Shown: in pieces, positions 57,254 to 64,000 of the stretch
Layout: every line of letters begins with the position of its first letter
How positions within the stretch are numbered: position 1 is the first letter of the stretch
Assembly: GCF_022229005.1 (NCBI RefSeq)
Contig: NZ_JAKKFD010000055.1
Coordinates: 62,001-126,000 of the forward strand
Length of the DNA: 64,000 bases
Direction of reading: 5' to 3'
Origin: Micromonospora trifolii
GTDB lineage: Bacteria; Actinomycetota; Actinomycetes; Mycobacteriales; Micromonosporaceae
Notes under the pieces: model-generated
Told to the model about the DNA's origin: nothing
The model's database searches: none
The model's input: the letters and a program-made list of their open reading frames with translations, nothing else
Position numbers and translations under genes: made by a program

Positions 57254-58021
57254 TCAGCCGGGCAAGGCTGCCAGGTCGGCCAGCATGGTCAGGCGCTCCT
57301 CCGCGCTGAGCACGGCGTACGGGCCGGCGGCCCGCCGGTCGGTCTCCAGCTCGATGGCGAGCCGTTCGGGACCGGCCGGAAGGGCGGCGATGCTCGACGC
57401 GGTGTGCCCGGCGGCAGTCCAGGCGGCGGCGTGCGCGTCGGCCCGGTGGTATCGCATCGTGCTGAGCCGGTTGAGCAGCAGCACGCCCGACGGGGTGCCG
57501 TCCGGCTCGTACGGGGGCGCCAGCGCGGCGAAGGCCGAGGCGACCCGGTCCCCCTCCTCGTCGGTCAGCACCAGGGCGTACGACAGCAGTCGGCCGAGCA
57601 TGGCCACCAGCCGGGCCACCCGGTCGTCGTGCCCGGCCCACAGCTCCTCGGTGACCTCGGCGTGCACCTGGTACAGCTCGGCGAGGAAGGCGGTGCCCCG
57701 CTCGGTGGCGGACAGGGCGCCGGCCGGGCCGCGGTAGATCATCCCGTGTGCCACCTGCTTGTCCACTGTCCGTCGGCAGACGACCGGGTCCTGGTAGCGG
57801 GTGATCGCCGCGAACCCGGGCCCGTCGACAGTGCCACCGGGTGCGGCCAGCCGGGTGCGGAGGTCGACCAGGAAGCCGGTCGCCGCGATTCCGCCATAGC
57901 GCTGGGACAACTCGGCGCCACCACCGTCCCGGCCGGCCAGGATGCCGGCACGGAAGGTCCGGTCCACGGCCGGGGCGAGCAGCCCGGCGATCCGGTGGGG
58001 CGCCAACTCGACGGTGTTCAC
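57254..58021 (-). CDS. Hypothetical protein, possible winged-helix fold
   Basis: 255 residues. The central part (CRRTVDKQVAHGMIYRGPAG, then LSATERGTAFLAELYQVHAE) looks like a MarR-like wing with the T-E-R-G motif that follows a winged helix. The C-terminus has DRVASAFAALAPPYEPDG and TMRYHRADAHAAAWTAAGHT. I do not recognise a named family, and DNA binding is only suggested. ATGA overlap with the Nudix gene stop indicates a two-gene unit. No membrane segment or signal is present. Confidence 0.6.
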   Translation of the reverse strand: MNTVELAPHRIAGLLAPAVDRTFRAGILAGRDGGGAELSQRYGGIAATGFLVDLRTRLAAPGGTVDGPGFAAITRYQDPVVCRRTVDKQVAHGMIYRGPAGALSATERGTAFLAELYQVHAEVTEELWAGHDDRVARLVAMLGRLLSYALVLTDEEGDRVASAFAALAPPYEPDGTPSGVLLLNRLSTMRYHRADAHAAAWTAAGHTASSIAALPAGPERLAIELETDRRAAGPYAVLSAEERLTMLADLAALPG

Positions 58022-58470
58022 AGACCGATCGACCGCAGGACGGCGAAGCCCTCCTGCGCGATCCGCCGGATCAGCCCGTCGTTGACGTGGCGGTGCTCGT
58101 CGAGCACTGTCACCTCGTGCTCGGCCAGCCAGCGGTACTCGGTGTGCTTGCCGGCCTCCAGCGTCGGGCGGTCGAGGTCACCGTCGACGCGGACCAGGAA
58201 GTCGTACTCCGTCCGGGCCAGGCCGTCGTCGCCGACGTAGCTGTACTCACCCACCTGGCCCAGGACGTGGGAGAGGACCCAGCCGGTCTCCTCGGTGATC
58301 TCCCGGCGCAGCGCCTCGTCGATGTCCTCGCCTGGCTCCACGTGGCCGCCGACGATGTCCCAACAATTGGGAAACAGGCGTCGGTGTGGTGAGCGGCGCT
58401 GAAAGAAGATGCGGCCGTCATGGTCGACGATCAGCGCGCCGGCGCAGCGCAGGGGCTCGGTGGACACCAT
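58018..58470 (-). CDS. Nudix hydrolase
   Basis: 150 residues. The Nudix box GGHVEPGEDIDEALRREITE continues ETGW, so Gx5Ex7REUxEExGU is complete (residues 42-64). VDHDGRIFFQRRSPHRRLFP precedes it. Nudix enzymes cleave nucleoside diphosphates linked to another moiety. The ATG at 58470 lies only 3 nt after TACTGT, so a leaderless start at the next codon, GTG 58467, is also possible. The stop overlaps the next gene's ATG. The family spans mutagenic nucleotides, NDP-sugars and coenzymes, and the substrate here is open. Confidence 0.93.
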   Translation of the reverse strand: MVSTEPLRCAGALIVDHDGRIFFQRRSPHRRLFPNCWDIVGGHVEPGEDIDEALRREITEETGWVLSHVLGQVGEYSYVGDDGLARTEYDFLVRVDGDLDRPTLEAGKHTEYRWLAEHEVTVLDEHRHVNDGLIRRIAQEGFAVLRSIGL

Positions 58471-58579
58471 CCGACAGTAGCCAGCGCCCGCAGCTTGTGC
58501 GATGCCGCTCTTGTCCAGGAAACATCCACCGACCACCATGTCCGTACCGAATGCCACCGTCCCAAAGGGGTGATGTGTG

Positions 58580-58972
58580 ATGCAGGTACGGGATGCGATG
58601 TCCAGCCAGGTCCTCGTCGTCGGTCCGGAGCACACGCTCCGACAGGCGGCCCGGATGATGTCGGCCCGCGGTGTCGGGTCGGCGGTCGTGATCGACCCGG
58701 ATTCCGAGGGCGTGGGGATCATGACCGAACGCGACGTGTTGAAGGCCATCGGCGCCGGTCTGGACTGCGACGTGGAACGCACCGGCGCCCATCTGACCTG
58801 GGACGTGGTCTACGCGGGGCCGGAGTGGACGGTGGCCGAGGCCGCCGCCGCGATGGCCCGGGGCGGGTTCCGGCACCTGGTGGTGCTGGACGGCCAGGAG
58901 GTGGCCGGCGTGATCTCGGTGCGGGACATCATGCGGGTCTGGTCGGAGAGCCAGGCGGTCGCCGCTACCTGA
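58580..58972 (+). CDS. Tandem CBS-domain protein
   Basis: 130 residues from ATG at 58580 (a GTG immediately before is also possible), with AAAGGGG 9 nt upstream. Two CBS motifs: MQVRDAMSSQVLVVGPEHTL with MTERDVLKAIGAG, then LTWDVVYAGPEWTVAEAAAA with AGVISVRDIMRVW. Paired CBS domains form a Bateman module that binds adenine nucleotides. There is no output domain, so it may act on a partner protein. It is divergent from the Nudix gene. Confidence 0.92.
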   Translation: MQVRDAMSSQVLVVGPEHTLRQAARMMSARGVGSAVVIDPDSEGVGIMTERDVLKAIGAGLDCDVERTGAHLTWDVVYAGPEWTVAEAAAAMARGGFRHLVVLDGQEVAGVISVRDIMRVWSESQAVAAT

Positions 58973-59055
58973 CCGGGGGTGGTGTGCCGGGCCGGATCGA
59001 TGGGTAGGCATCCCTTGCGGGCGCGGAGACACCGTGGCCCGTGAGGGAGGTCCCG

Positions 59056-59514
59056 ATGCGCGACGCGGAGCGGCTGGTCGAGCAGCAGTACGCAATGCTC
59101 CTGCGCCGGGACGTGGCCCGGCTGCCGGATCTCTACGCCCCGGAGGCGTTCTACGCCATGCCGGGCGTGACGGTCCGTCCGATCGAGCTGCCCGCGCTTC
59201 TGCGCACCTGGACCGGCGCCTTTCCGGATCTGCGGGTCGACCCGATGGGCGCCGTCCGCACCGGCGGTGGCGCCGCCGTCGAGCTGCGCCTGACCGGCAC
59301 CCACACCGGCACCCTGCATTCGCCGTACGGCACCGTCGCGCCAACCGGCCGGCTGGTGAGCTGGGAGGTGGCCGACGTGGTCCGGGCCCGTAAGGGTCGG
59401 ATCACCGCCTGGCGCTCCTACTTCGACTGGAGTCAGCTCCTCGACGCGCTCGGCGTGCGGCTGGAGGGACTTTCCCGGGCCGCGCATCACGACGCGCTCG
59501 CCCTTCCGGTCTGA
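59056..59514 (+). CDS. SnoaL-like/NTF2-fold protein
   Basis: 152 residues from ATG at 59056, preceded by GGGAGG (spacing 5). The cone-shaped NTF2 fold is suggested by RLVEQQYAMLLRRDVARLPD, IELPALLRTWTGAFPDLRVD and AVELRLTGTHTGTL, the usual SnoaL/ester-cyclase-like pattern. The family includes polyketide cyclases, isomerases and non-enzymatic members. With no polyketide genes nearby, a general or unknown role is likely. Confidence 0.75.
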   Translation: MRDAERLVEQQYAMLLRRDVARLPDLYAPEAFYAMPGVTVRPIELPALLRTWTGAFPDLRVDPMGAVRTGGGAAVELRLTGTHTGTLHSPYGTVAPTGRLVSWEVADVVRARKGRITAWRSYFDWSQLLDALGVRLEGLSRAAHHDALALPV

Positions 59515-59620
59515 TCTGCCGCCGACCGGTGGAGTGGGGTCACCCGACCCGGTGGCTCAGGATGCGGACATCGCCGTGCCGACCGCGCGTTCCCCACCGC
59601 CGCCCGTACGCTCAACATCC

Positions 59621-60715
59621 ATGACCGCCGAGCAGTTGATCTCCTTTGCCCGTGGGGCTCCCTCGCTGGACATCGTCGATGTCGAGGGGCTCAAGGCCGC
59701 CGCCGTCCGCGCCTTCGACGCCGACCCCGCGGGGGTGACGGCGTACGGCACCTCCGTCGGGTACCTACCGCTGCGAAAGTGGATCGCCGAGAAGCACGGG
59801 GTCGGGGCCGATCAGGTGCTGGTCACCAACGGGTCGCTCCAGGCCGACGCGTTCCTCTTCGACCACCTGGTCCGCCCCGGCGACGCTGTGGTGGTGGAGC
59901 GCCCGACGTACGACCGGACGCTGCTCAACCTCCAGCGGATGGGCAGTGAGCTGCACGGCATCGCCGTCCAGCCGGATGGCCTGGACACTGCCGAGCTGCG
60001 CAAGCTGCTGGAGTCCGGGGTCCGCCCCCGGCTCGCGCACGTCATCCCGAACTACCAGAACCCGGCCGGCATGACGCTGTCCCTGGAGAAGCGCCGGGAG
60101 TTGCTCGACCTGGCCGCCGAGTACGAGTTCACGATCTTCGAGGACGACCCGTACGCGGACATCCGCTTCCGTGGCGATGCGCTGCCGTCGATGCTCTCGC
60201 TGGACACCCGCAACGTGGTGGTGCACGCGTCGAGCTTCACCAAGACGGTCTGCCCGGGCGTACGGGTCGGTTACCTGGTCGGCCCGGCCGACCTGATCGC
60301 CTCCATCGCGAAGAACGCGACAAGCCTCTACATCTCCCCCGGGATGGTGTCCCAGGCGATCGTGCACCAGTTCTGCGTCTCCGGTGACATCGACCGCTCG
60401 ATCGAGACGGTCCGGGCGGCGCTGGGCGAGCGGGCCCAGGTGCTCGCCGAGTCGTTGCGCCGGCACCTGCCGCAGGCGCAGTTCGTGGAGCCCGACGGTG
60501 GCTACTTCCTCTGGGTGGAGTTCCCGGAGGACGTGCTGGTCGACCGGCTCGCCCCGGCGGCGGCCGAGCGCGGGGTCGCCGTGGTCAAGGGCAGCGACTT
60601 CGTGCTGGACGGCGGGCGGCACGCGCTCCGACTGGCCTTCTCGGCGGTGACCGCCGACAAGATCGACGAGGGTGTCCGGCGGCTCGCGGCGGCGGTCGAG
60701 GCCGTCCGTAGCTGA
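59621..60715 (+). CDS. PLP-dependent aminotransferase (class I/II, MocR-free, LysN/ARO8-like)
   Basis: 364 residues from ATG at 59621 (MTAEQLISFARGAPSLDIVD). Fold-type I features include GTSVGYLPLRKWIAEKHGVG, VPTYxRTLLNLQRMG-like (RPTYDRTLLNLQRMGSELHG), PNYQNPAGMTLSLEKRRELL, EDDPYADIRFRGD, and the PLP lysine in HASSFTKTVCPGVRVGYLVG. Such enzymes transfer amino groups between amino acids and 2-oxo acids (aminoadipate or aromatic in LysN/ARO8). An upstream in-frame extension was rejected as non-homologous. A terminator hairpin follows the stop. Confidence 0.92.
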   Translation: MTAEQLISFARGAPSLDIVDVEGLKAAAVRAFDADPAGVTAYGTSVGYLPLRKWIAEKHGVGADQVLVTNGSLQADAFLFDHLVRPGDAVVVERPTYDRTLLNLQRMGSELHGIAVQPDGLDTAELRKLLESGVRPRLAHVIPNYQNPAGMTLSLEKRRELLDLAAEYEFTIFEDDPYADIRFRGDALPSMLSLDTRNVVVHASSFTKTVCPGVRVGYLVGPADLIASIAKNATSLYISPGMVSQAIVHQFCVSGDIDRSIETVRAALGERAQVLAESLRRHLPQAQFVEPDGGYFLWVEFPEDVLVDRLAPAAAERGVAVVKGSDFVLDGGRHALRLAFSAVTADKIDEGVRRLAAAVEAVRS

Positions 60716-60747
60716 ATTAACTGTCGGGTTCCTGACAGAACGACGTT

Positions 60748-60783
60748 GCCGGCCGTCCCGGGGCTCCCCTCCGGGCGGCCGGC
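60748..60783 (+). terminator. Hairpin terminator after the aminotransferase gene
   Basis: GCCGGCCG-T-CCCGG pairs with CCGGG-CGGCCGGC (60771-60783), a 13-bp stem with one bulge, 33 bp after the stop. A smaller CTGTC/GACAG stem lies just before it (60721-60738). Confidence 0.65.
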
Positions 60784-60812
60784 TGGCCCACAATGCTGCG
60801 AGCGTCACCCCG

Positions 60813-61019
60813 TCAGCTGCGGCTTCACCGCCCGGCCTCCGGGCCGGCCCCGCCCGGGTTGACGCGGCAGCACAACCTCCCGCCCCCACAGGTGCCGGGT
60901 GGGCCGTGTCGTCCCCCGCACACCCCCCGATGCGGCCCGGCCCGCCCGGCGCCGCCCCACGCGACCGCCGTCACACCGGTCCTCGACCGCGATCGGCGTA
61001 GCCTGCAAGCCGCAGCTGA
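60813..61019 (+). promoter_or_regulatory. Structured leader region of corA with a 13-bp long-range inverted repeat
   Basis: TCAGCTGCGGCTT (60813-60825) and AAGCCGCAGCTGA (61007-61019) are perfect complements 181 nt apart; the second ends 8 nt before the Shine-Dalgarno GGGAGGTG. The space between is very GC-rich with further local stems. The long 321-bp gap 60716-61036 holds this, the terminator above and nothing else that I can support. It might be an Mg2+-responsive leader, but does not match an M-box. Confidence 0.4.
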
Positions 61020-61036
61020 GCGCGGGAGGTGACGCG

Positions 61037-62191
61037 ATGACGGATCGGACAGAGCGGGACCGGACGGCACCGTCGACCACCGGTCGGGTGCTGCGACCTC
61101 GGGCGTGGCCCTCCCCGGTCCGGGCGATGACCCGGATCCTCAACGCCGACGGCTCGCCGCCGGTCCCCGCCCCGACGGGCACGGGCACCGGCCGCAGCGC
61201 CGTGGTCGACTGCGCCCTCTACGTCGACGGCAAGCGGCAGCCCGGCGACTGGACCTACGCGGAGGCGCTGGCCGCGGCCCGCCGCGAGGAGCACGGCTTC
61301 GTCTGGATCGGTCTGCACCAGCCGGAGCTGGCCGAGATGACCGCCATCGCGGAGACCTACGGCCTGCACGAGCTGGCGGTCGAGGACGCGGTCAAGGCCG
61401 AGCAGCGCCCCAAGTTGGAACGGTTCGGCGACGTCGTCTTCCTGGTGCTGCGCACCGCCCGTTACTGCGAGCACACCGAGCTGACCGAGAACTCCGAGGT
61501 CGTGGAGACCGGCCAGGTGATGCTCTTCATCGGCCCGAACTTCGTGATCAGCGTCCGACACGGGGATGCCTGCCGGCTCGCCCCGATCCGCGCCGACCTG
61601 GAGACCAAGCAGGAGTTGCTGCTGCACGGGCCGTGGGCGGTGGCGTACGGGGTGACCGACCGGGTGGTCGACCTCTATCTGGAGGTGGCCGACCAGATCG
61701 AGGACGACCTGGACATGCTGGAGGCGGAGGTCTTCGACCGGCATGGCCACGGGCGGATCCAGCGGATCTATCAGATGAAGCGGGAACTGGTCGAGTTCAA
61801 GCGGGCGGTGGTGCCGTTGCAGCGGCCGCTGATGACGCTGACGTCCCAGGTCAACCGGGACGTGCCCAAGGAGATCCGCAAGTACTTCCGGGACGTGCAG
61901 GACCACCTGAGCCGCACCGTGGAGCAGGTGAACTCGTACGACGACCTGCTGAACTCGATCCTCCAGGCGCGGCTGGCCCAGGTCACCGTCGACCAGAACA
62001 ACGACATGCGCAAGATCGCCGCCTGGGCCGGTATCGCCGCGGTCTGGACCGCCATCGCCGGCATCTACGGCATGAACTTCGACAACATGCCCGAGCTGAA
62101 GATGACGTACGGCTATCCGGTGGTGCTGGCCCTCATGCTCGGCGTCTCACTGGCCCTCTACCGGTGGTTCCGCCGCAACGGCTGGCTCTGA
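61037..62191 (+). CDS. corA: CorA-type magnesium/cobalt transporter
   Basis: 384 residues from ATG at 61037, preceded by GGGAGG (spacing 7). The cytoplasmic domain includes HGFVWIGLHQPELAEMTAIA and EDAVKAEQRPKLERFGDVVF. Two C-terminal membrane helices flank the selectivity motif YGMNFDNMPE (GMN at 345-347). CorA is a pentameric Mg2+ channel gated by intracellular Mg2+. The C-terminus RWFRRNGWL is typical. Two membrane segments are at about 325-344 and 355-376. A GC-rich structured leader lies upstream. Confidence 0.95.
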   Translation: MTDRTERDRTAPSTTGRVLRPRAWPSPVRAMTRILNADGSPPVPAPTGTGTGRSAVVDCALYVDGKRQPGDWTYAEALAAARREEHGFVWIGLHQPELAEMTAIAETYGLHELAVEDAVKAEQRPKLERFGDVVFLVLRTARYCEHTELTENSEVVETGQVMLFIGPNFVISVRHGDACRLAPIRADLETKQELLLHGPWAVAYGVTDRVVDLYLEVADQIEDDLDMLEAEVFDRHGHGRIQRIYQMKRELVEFKRAVVPLQRPLMTLTSQVNRDVPKEIRKYFRDVQDHLSRTVEQVNSYDDLLNSILQARLAQVTVDQNNDMRKIAAWAGIAAVWTAIAGIYGMNFDNMPELKMTYGYPVVLALMLGVSLALYRWFRRNGWL

Positions 62192-62240
62192 CCGCGAGGC
62201 GGAGGCGCCGCCGGGCGAAGAGCACCACCTGACGCGGAAA

Positions 62241-62272
62241 CGCCGACGAGTGGGTGGACCCACTCGCCGGCG
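62241..62272. terminator. Hairpin between convergent corA and the next gene
   Basis: CGCCGACGAGTGGGT (62241-62255) pairs with ACCCACTCGCCGGCG (62258-62272) apart from one mismatch, forming a 15-bp stem with a 2-nt turn. It is probably bidirectional. Confidence 0.7.
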
Positions 62273-62293
62273 CCCGATGCGCTGCTGCTGACC

Positions 62294-63040
62294 TCAGCGG
62301 CGGCCGTTGGTGCGGGCCGTGTCCTTGCCCAGAGCCTTGGTGAGGTCGTCGGTCGGCCGACCGGAGACGTCGGTGGCGCCCTCGGCGACCGACGGGACCT
62401 TGTCGGTCGGGCGGACACCGGTCTGCTTGGCCGGGGCGGTGGTGCTGGCGCTGGAGCCGCCGGCCACCGCCGAGCTGCCCGCGCCGGTCATCCCCGCCGC
62501 GCCGGACATGGCGGAGCCGTCGGACCCGCGGGCGGCGGACGGCGTACGCACCTCGATCGAGTCGACCTCGTCGCGCATCGGCTCCAGGGTGCTGCGGGTC
62601 GGGTCGTACTCGGCCCACTCCTGCTGCTCCCGGCGGCGACGCAGCGCGACCGCGCCGGCCAGGCCGGCGATGGCACCCGCCGCCAACAGGCCGGTCATCA
62701 TCGAGCCGCGACGGCGCGGCTGCTTCTTCTTACCGGTGATCCGCATGGTCTTCGACTTGGCCTTCCTGGTCAGCGGCCCTGCCTGCGCGGCGCCGTCACG
62801 AGCAGCGGCCGCCAGCGGTGCCAGCGTGGTGAGAGTCGTCCCCCAGCCGGTCGACGCGCGGTCGCGTACCTTCGCGGCGGTCGGTGCGACGTAACCCCGG
62901 GCCACCTGGACCCGCGGGCCGACGGTCGCGCCGGCGCCCTTCGCGGCGTGGTTGGCTGCCAGCATCAGGTGGCTGATGCTCTGGTTCAGCTCGGCCAAGG
63001 CCTGCTGCCTCTGGGACTTGCGCCGCCCGAATCCAAACAC
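62294..63040 (-). CDS. Hypothetical protein with one membrane segment and basic/disordered regions
   Basis: 248 residues from GTG at 63040, which has AGGAGG 7 nt upstream. It starts FGFGRRKSQRQQALAELNQS (after the initiator) with a coiled or helical N-terminal part, a basic stretch (KAKSKTMRITGKKKQPRRRG), one hydrophobic segment (MMTGLLAAGAIAGLAGAVAL) and a Gly/Ser/Ala-rich C-terminus. No family is recognised. Similar actinobacterial proteins have been called DUF5324-like, but I am not sure. It converges with corA and is divergent from the cyclophilin gene. Confidence 0.65.
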   Translation of the reverse strand: MFGFGRRKSQRQQALAELNQSISHLMLAANHAAKGAGATVGPRVQVARGYVAPTAAKVRDRASTGWGTTLTTLAPLAAAARDGAAQAGPLTRKAKSKTMRITGKKKQPRRRGSMMTGLLAAGAIAGLAGAVALRRRREQQEWAEYDPTRSTLEPMRDEVDSIEVRTPSAARGSDGSAMSGAAGMTGAGSSAVAGGSSASTTAPAKQTGVRPTDKVPSVAEGATDVSGRPTDDLTKALGKDTARTNGRR

Positions 63041-63157
63041 GGTCCTACCTCCTGGGAGTTGTTCCTTCGTCATCCTCCACCTTCGGATGCCTCCGCGATG
63101 CCAGATCGGGCACATGGGAGGATCCGCATGGAACTGACCAACGAGTGAGGAGTACCC

Positions 63158-63688
<531 letters not shown>

Positions 63689-63714
63689 GCGACTGGCGAG
63701 GTACCTTTGCTCGC

Positions 63715-63786
63715 ATGATTGAGCGCTCCGGAGCACGGCCGGTGCCGGTGGACCGTGTGGTGTTGGACGGCGGGTCGGCCCGGTGA
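63715..63786 (+). CDS. Possible 23-residue leader ORF
   Basis: ATG at 63715 reads [20 protein letters not shown] then SAR and ends TGA, overlapping the GTG of the rhomboid gene (GTGA). No clear Shine-Dalgarno precedes it and the codons give no family hint. If translated it could couple initiation of the next gene, or it may be chance. Confidence 0.25.
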   Translation: MIERSGARPVPVDRVVLDGGSAR

Positions 63787-64000
63787 GCGAGTCTCCGCCG
63801 ACCACCCCGGTCTGCTACCGGCACCCCGGCCGGGAGACCTACGTCCGGTGCTCCCGCTGTGACCGGCCGATCTGCCCGGACTGCATGCGGGATGCCGCGG
63901 TCGGGCACCAGTGCCCGGAGTGCGTCAACGAGGGACGACGCAGTGTCCGGCCGGCACGTACCGCCTTCGGCGGCGGTACGGCCGGTCGGCACGGCTACGT
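63783..64000 (+). CDS. Rhomboid-family intramembrane serine protease, N-terminus (partial)
   Basis: About 72 residues from GTG at 63783 before the window ends. The start [20 protein letters not shown] is followed by [20 protein letters not shown] and QCPECVNEG. These paired Cys/His form a small zinc-binding domain found in front of actinobacterial rhomboid proteases, which cleave membrane proteins inside the bilayer. The catalytic membrane domain lies beyond the window, so the assignment rests on this N-terminal domain. Confidence 0.85.
   Translation, partial: MSESPPTTPVCYRHPGRETYVRCSRCDRPICPDCMRDAAVGHQCPECVNEGRRSVRPARTAFGGGTAGRHGY

Noticed and set aside
60716-61036. M-box magnesium riboswitch upstream of corA
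   Set aside because: The leader is structured but I could not recognise the conserved M-box core.

Overview
The window is high-GC (roughly 70% or more) actinobacterial chromosome. GTG starts, stop/start overlaps (ATGA, GTGA) and probable leaderless promoters are frequent. The gene content points to a filamentous actinomycete, most likely Micromonosporaceae (Micromonospora-like): a proteasome activator Bpa ending in GQYL, DUF397, DUF4192, DUF5926, DUF5701, a TY-Chap protein, LytR-CpsA-Psr triplets and GATC-cored intergenic palindromes. The family-level placement is inference. I see no rRNA, tRNA, CRISPR array, transposase or prophage. Apart from a small decayed patch at about 4.5-5.9 kb this reads as core chromosome.

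Layout. 0-10 kb: metallophosphoesterase (cut by the window edge), molybdenum cofactor genes (moaD, moaA, later fdhD, mobA and a DUF6457 partner), a fructosamine-kinase-like gene, DUF4192, a HigBA-type toxin-antitoxin pair, DUF397 next to gene remnants, a GAP-family membrane protein and a TY-Chap protein. 10-25 kb: quinone oxidoreductase, Lrp regulator divergent from a dimethylargininase-like enzyme, orphan substrate-binding lipoprotein, alpha/beta hydrolase, Bpa, two tandem HAD phosphatases, OsmC, minimal zincin, AIM24, prephenate dehydratase, ACT and PAS proteins, and arginine deiminase preceded by a perfect palindrome. 25-36 kb: DUF5926, an anti-sigma-like ATPase plus cytoplasmic histidine kinase, glycerophosphodiesterase, rhodanese, three tandem LCP cell-wall ligases, a UDP-glucuronate decarboxylase-like enzyme, and a DUF485/acetate-symporter operon.

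36-50 kb: flavin reductase whose start overlaps a parS-like sequence, an ABC exporter pair, a second symporter with its small partner, an OmpR-type two-component system followed by a DUF4173 protein, a secreted repeat protein, DUF5701, and a LytTR/LytS-type two-component system. 50-64 kb: polyprenyl glycosylphosphotransferase, Fpg/Nei glycosylase, GT4 glycosyltransferase, then a translationally packed trio (cytidylyltransferase, glycerol-1-phosphate-dehydrogenase-like enzyme, CDP-alcohol phosphotransferase) that looks like a pathway for an unusual phospho-polyol lipid or glycopolymer. It ends with Nudix, CBS, SnoaL, aminotransferase, CorA with a structured leader, cyclophilin and the start of a rhomboid protease.

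The most unusual non-coding signals are five intergenic GATC-containing palindromes (7.6, 16.9, 39.3, 54.4 and 54.6 kb). One can fold as a cloverleaf and two are clearly homologous. Also notable are a one-mismatch parS site and at least eleven genes with a TANNNT hexamer 6-8 nt before the start codon.
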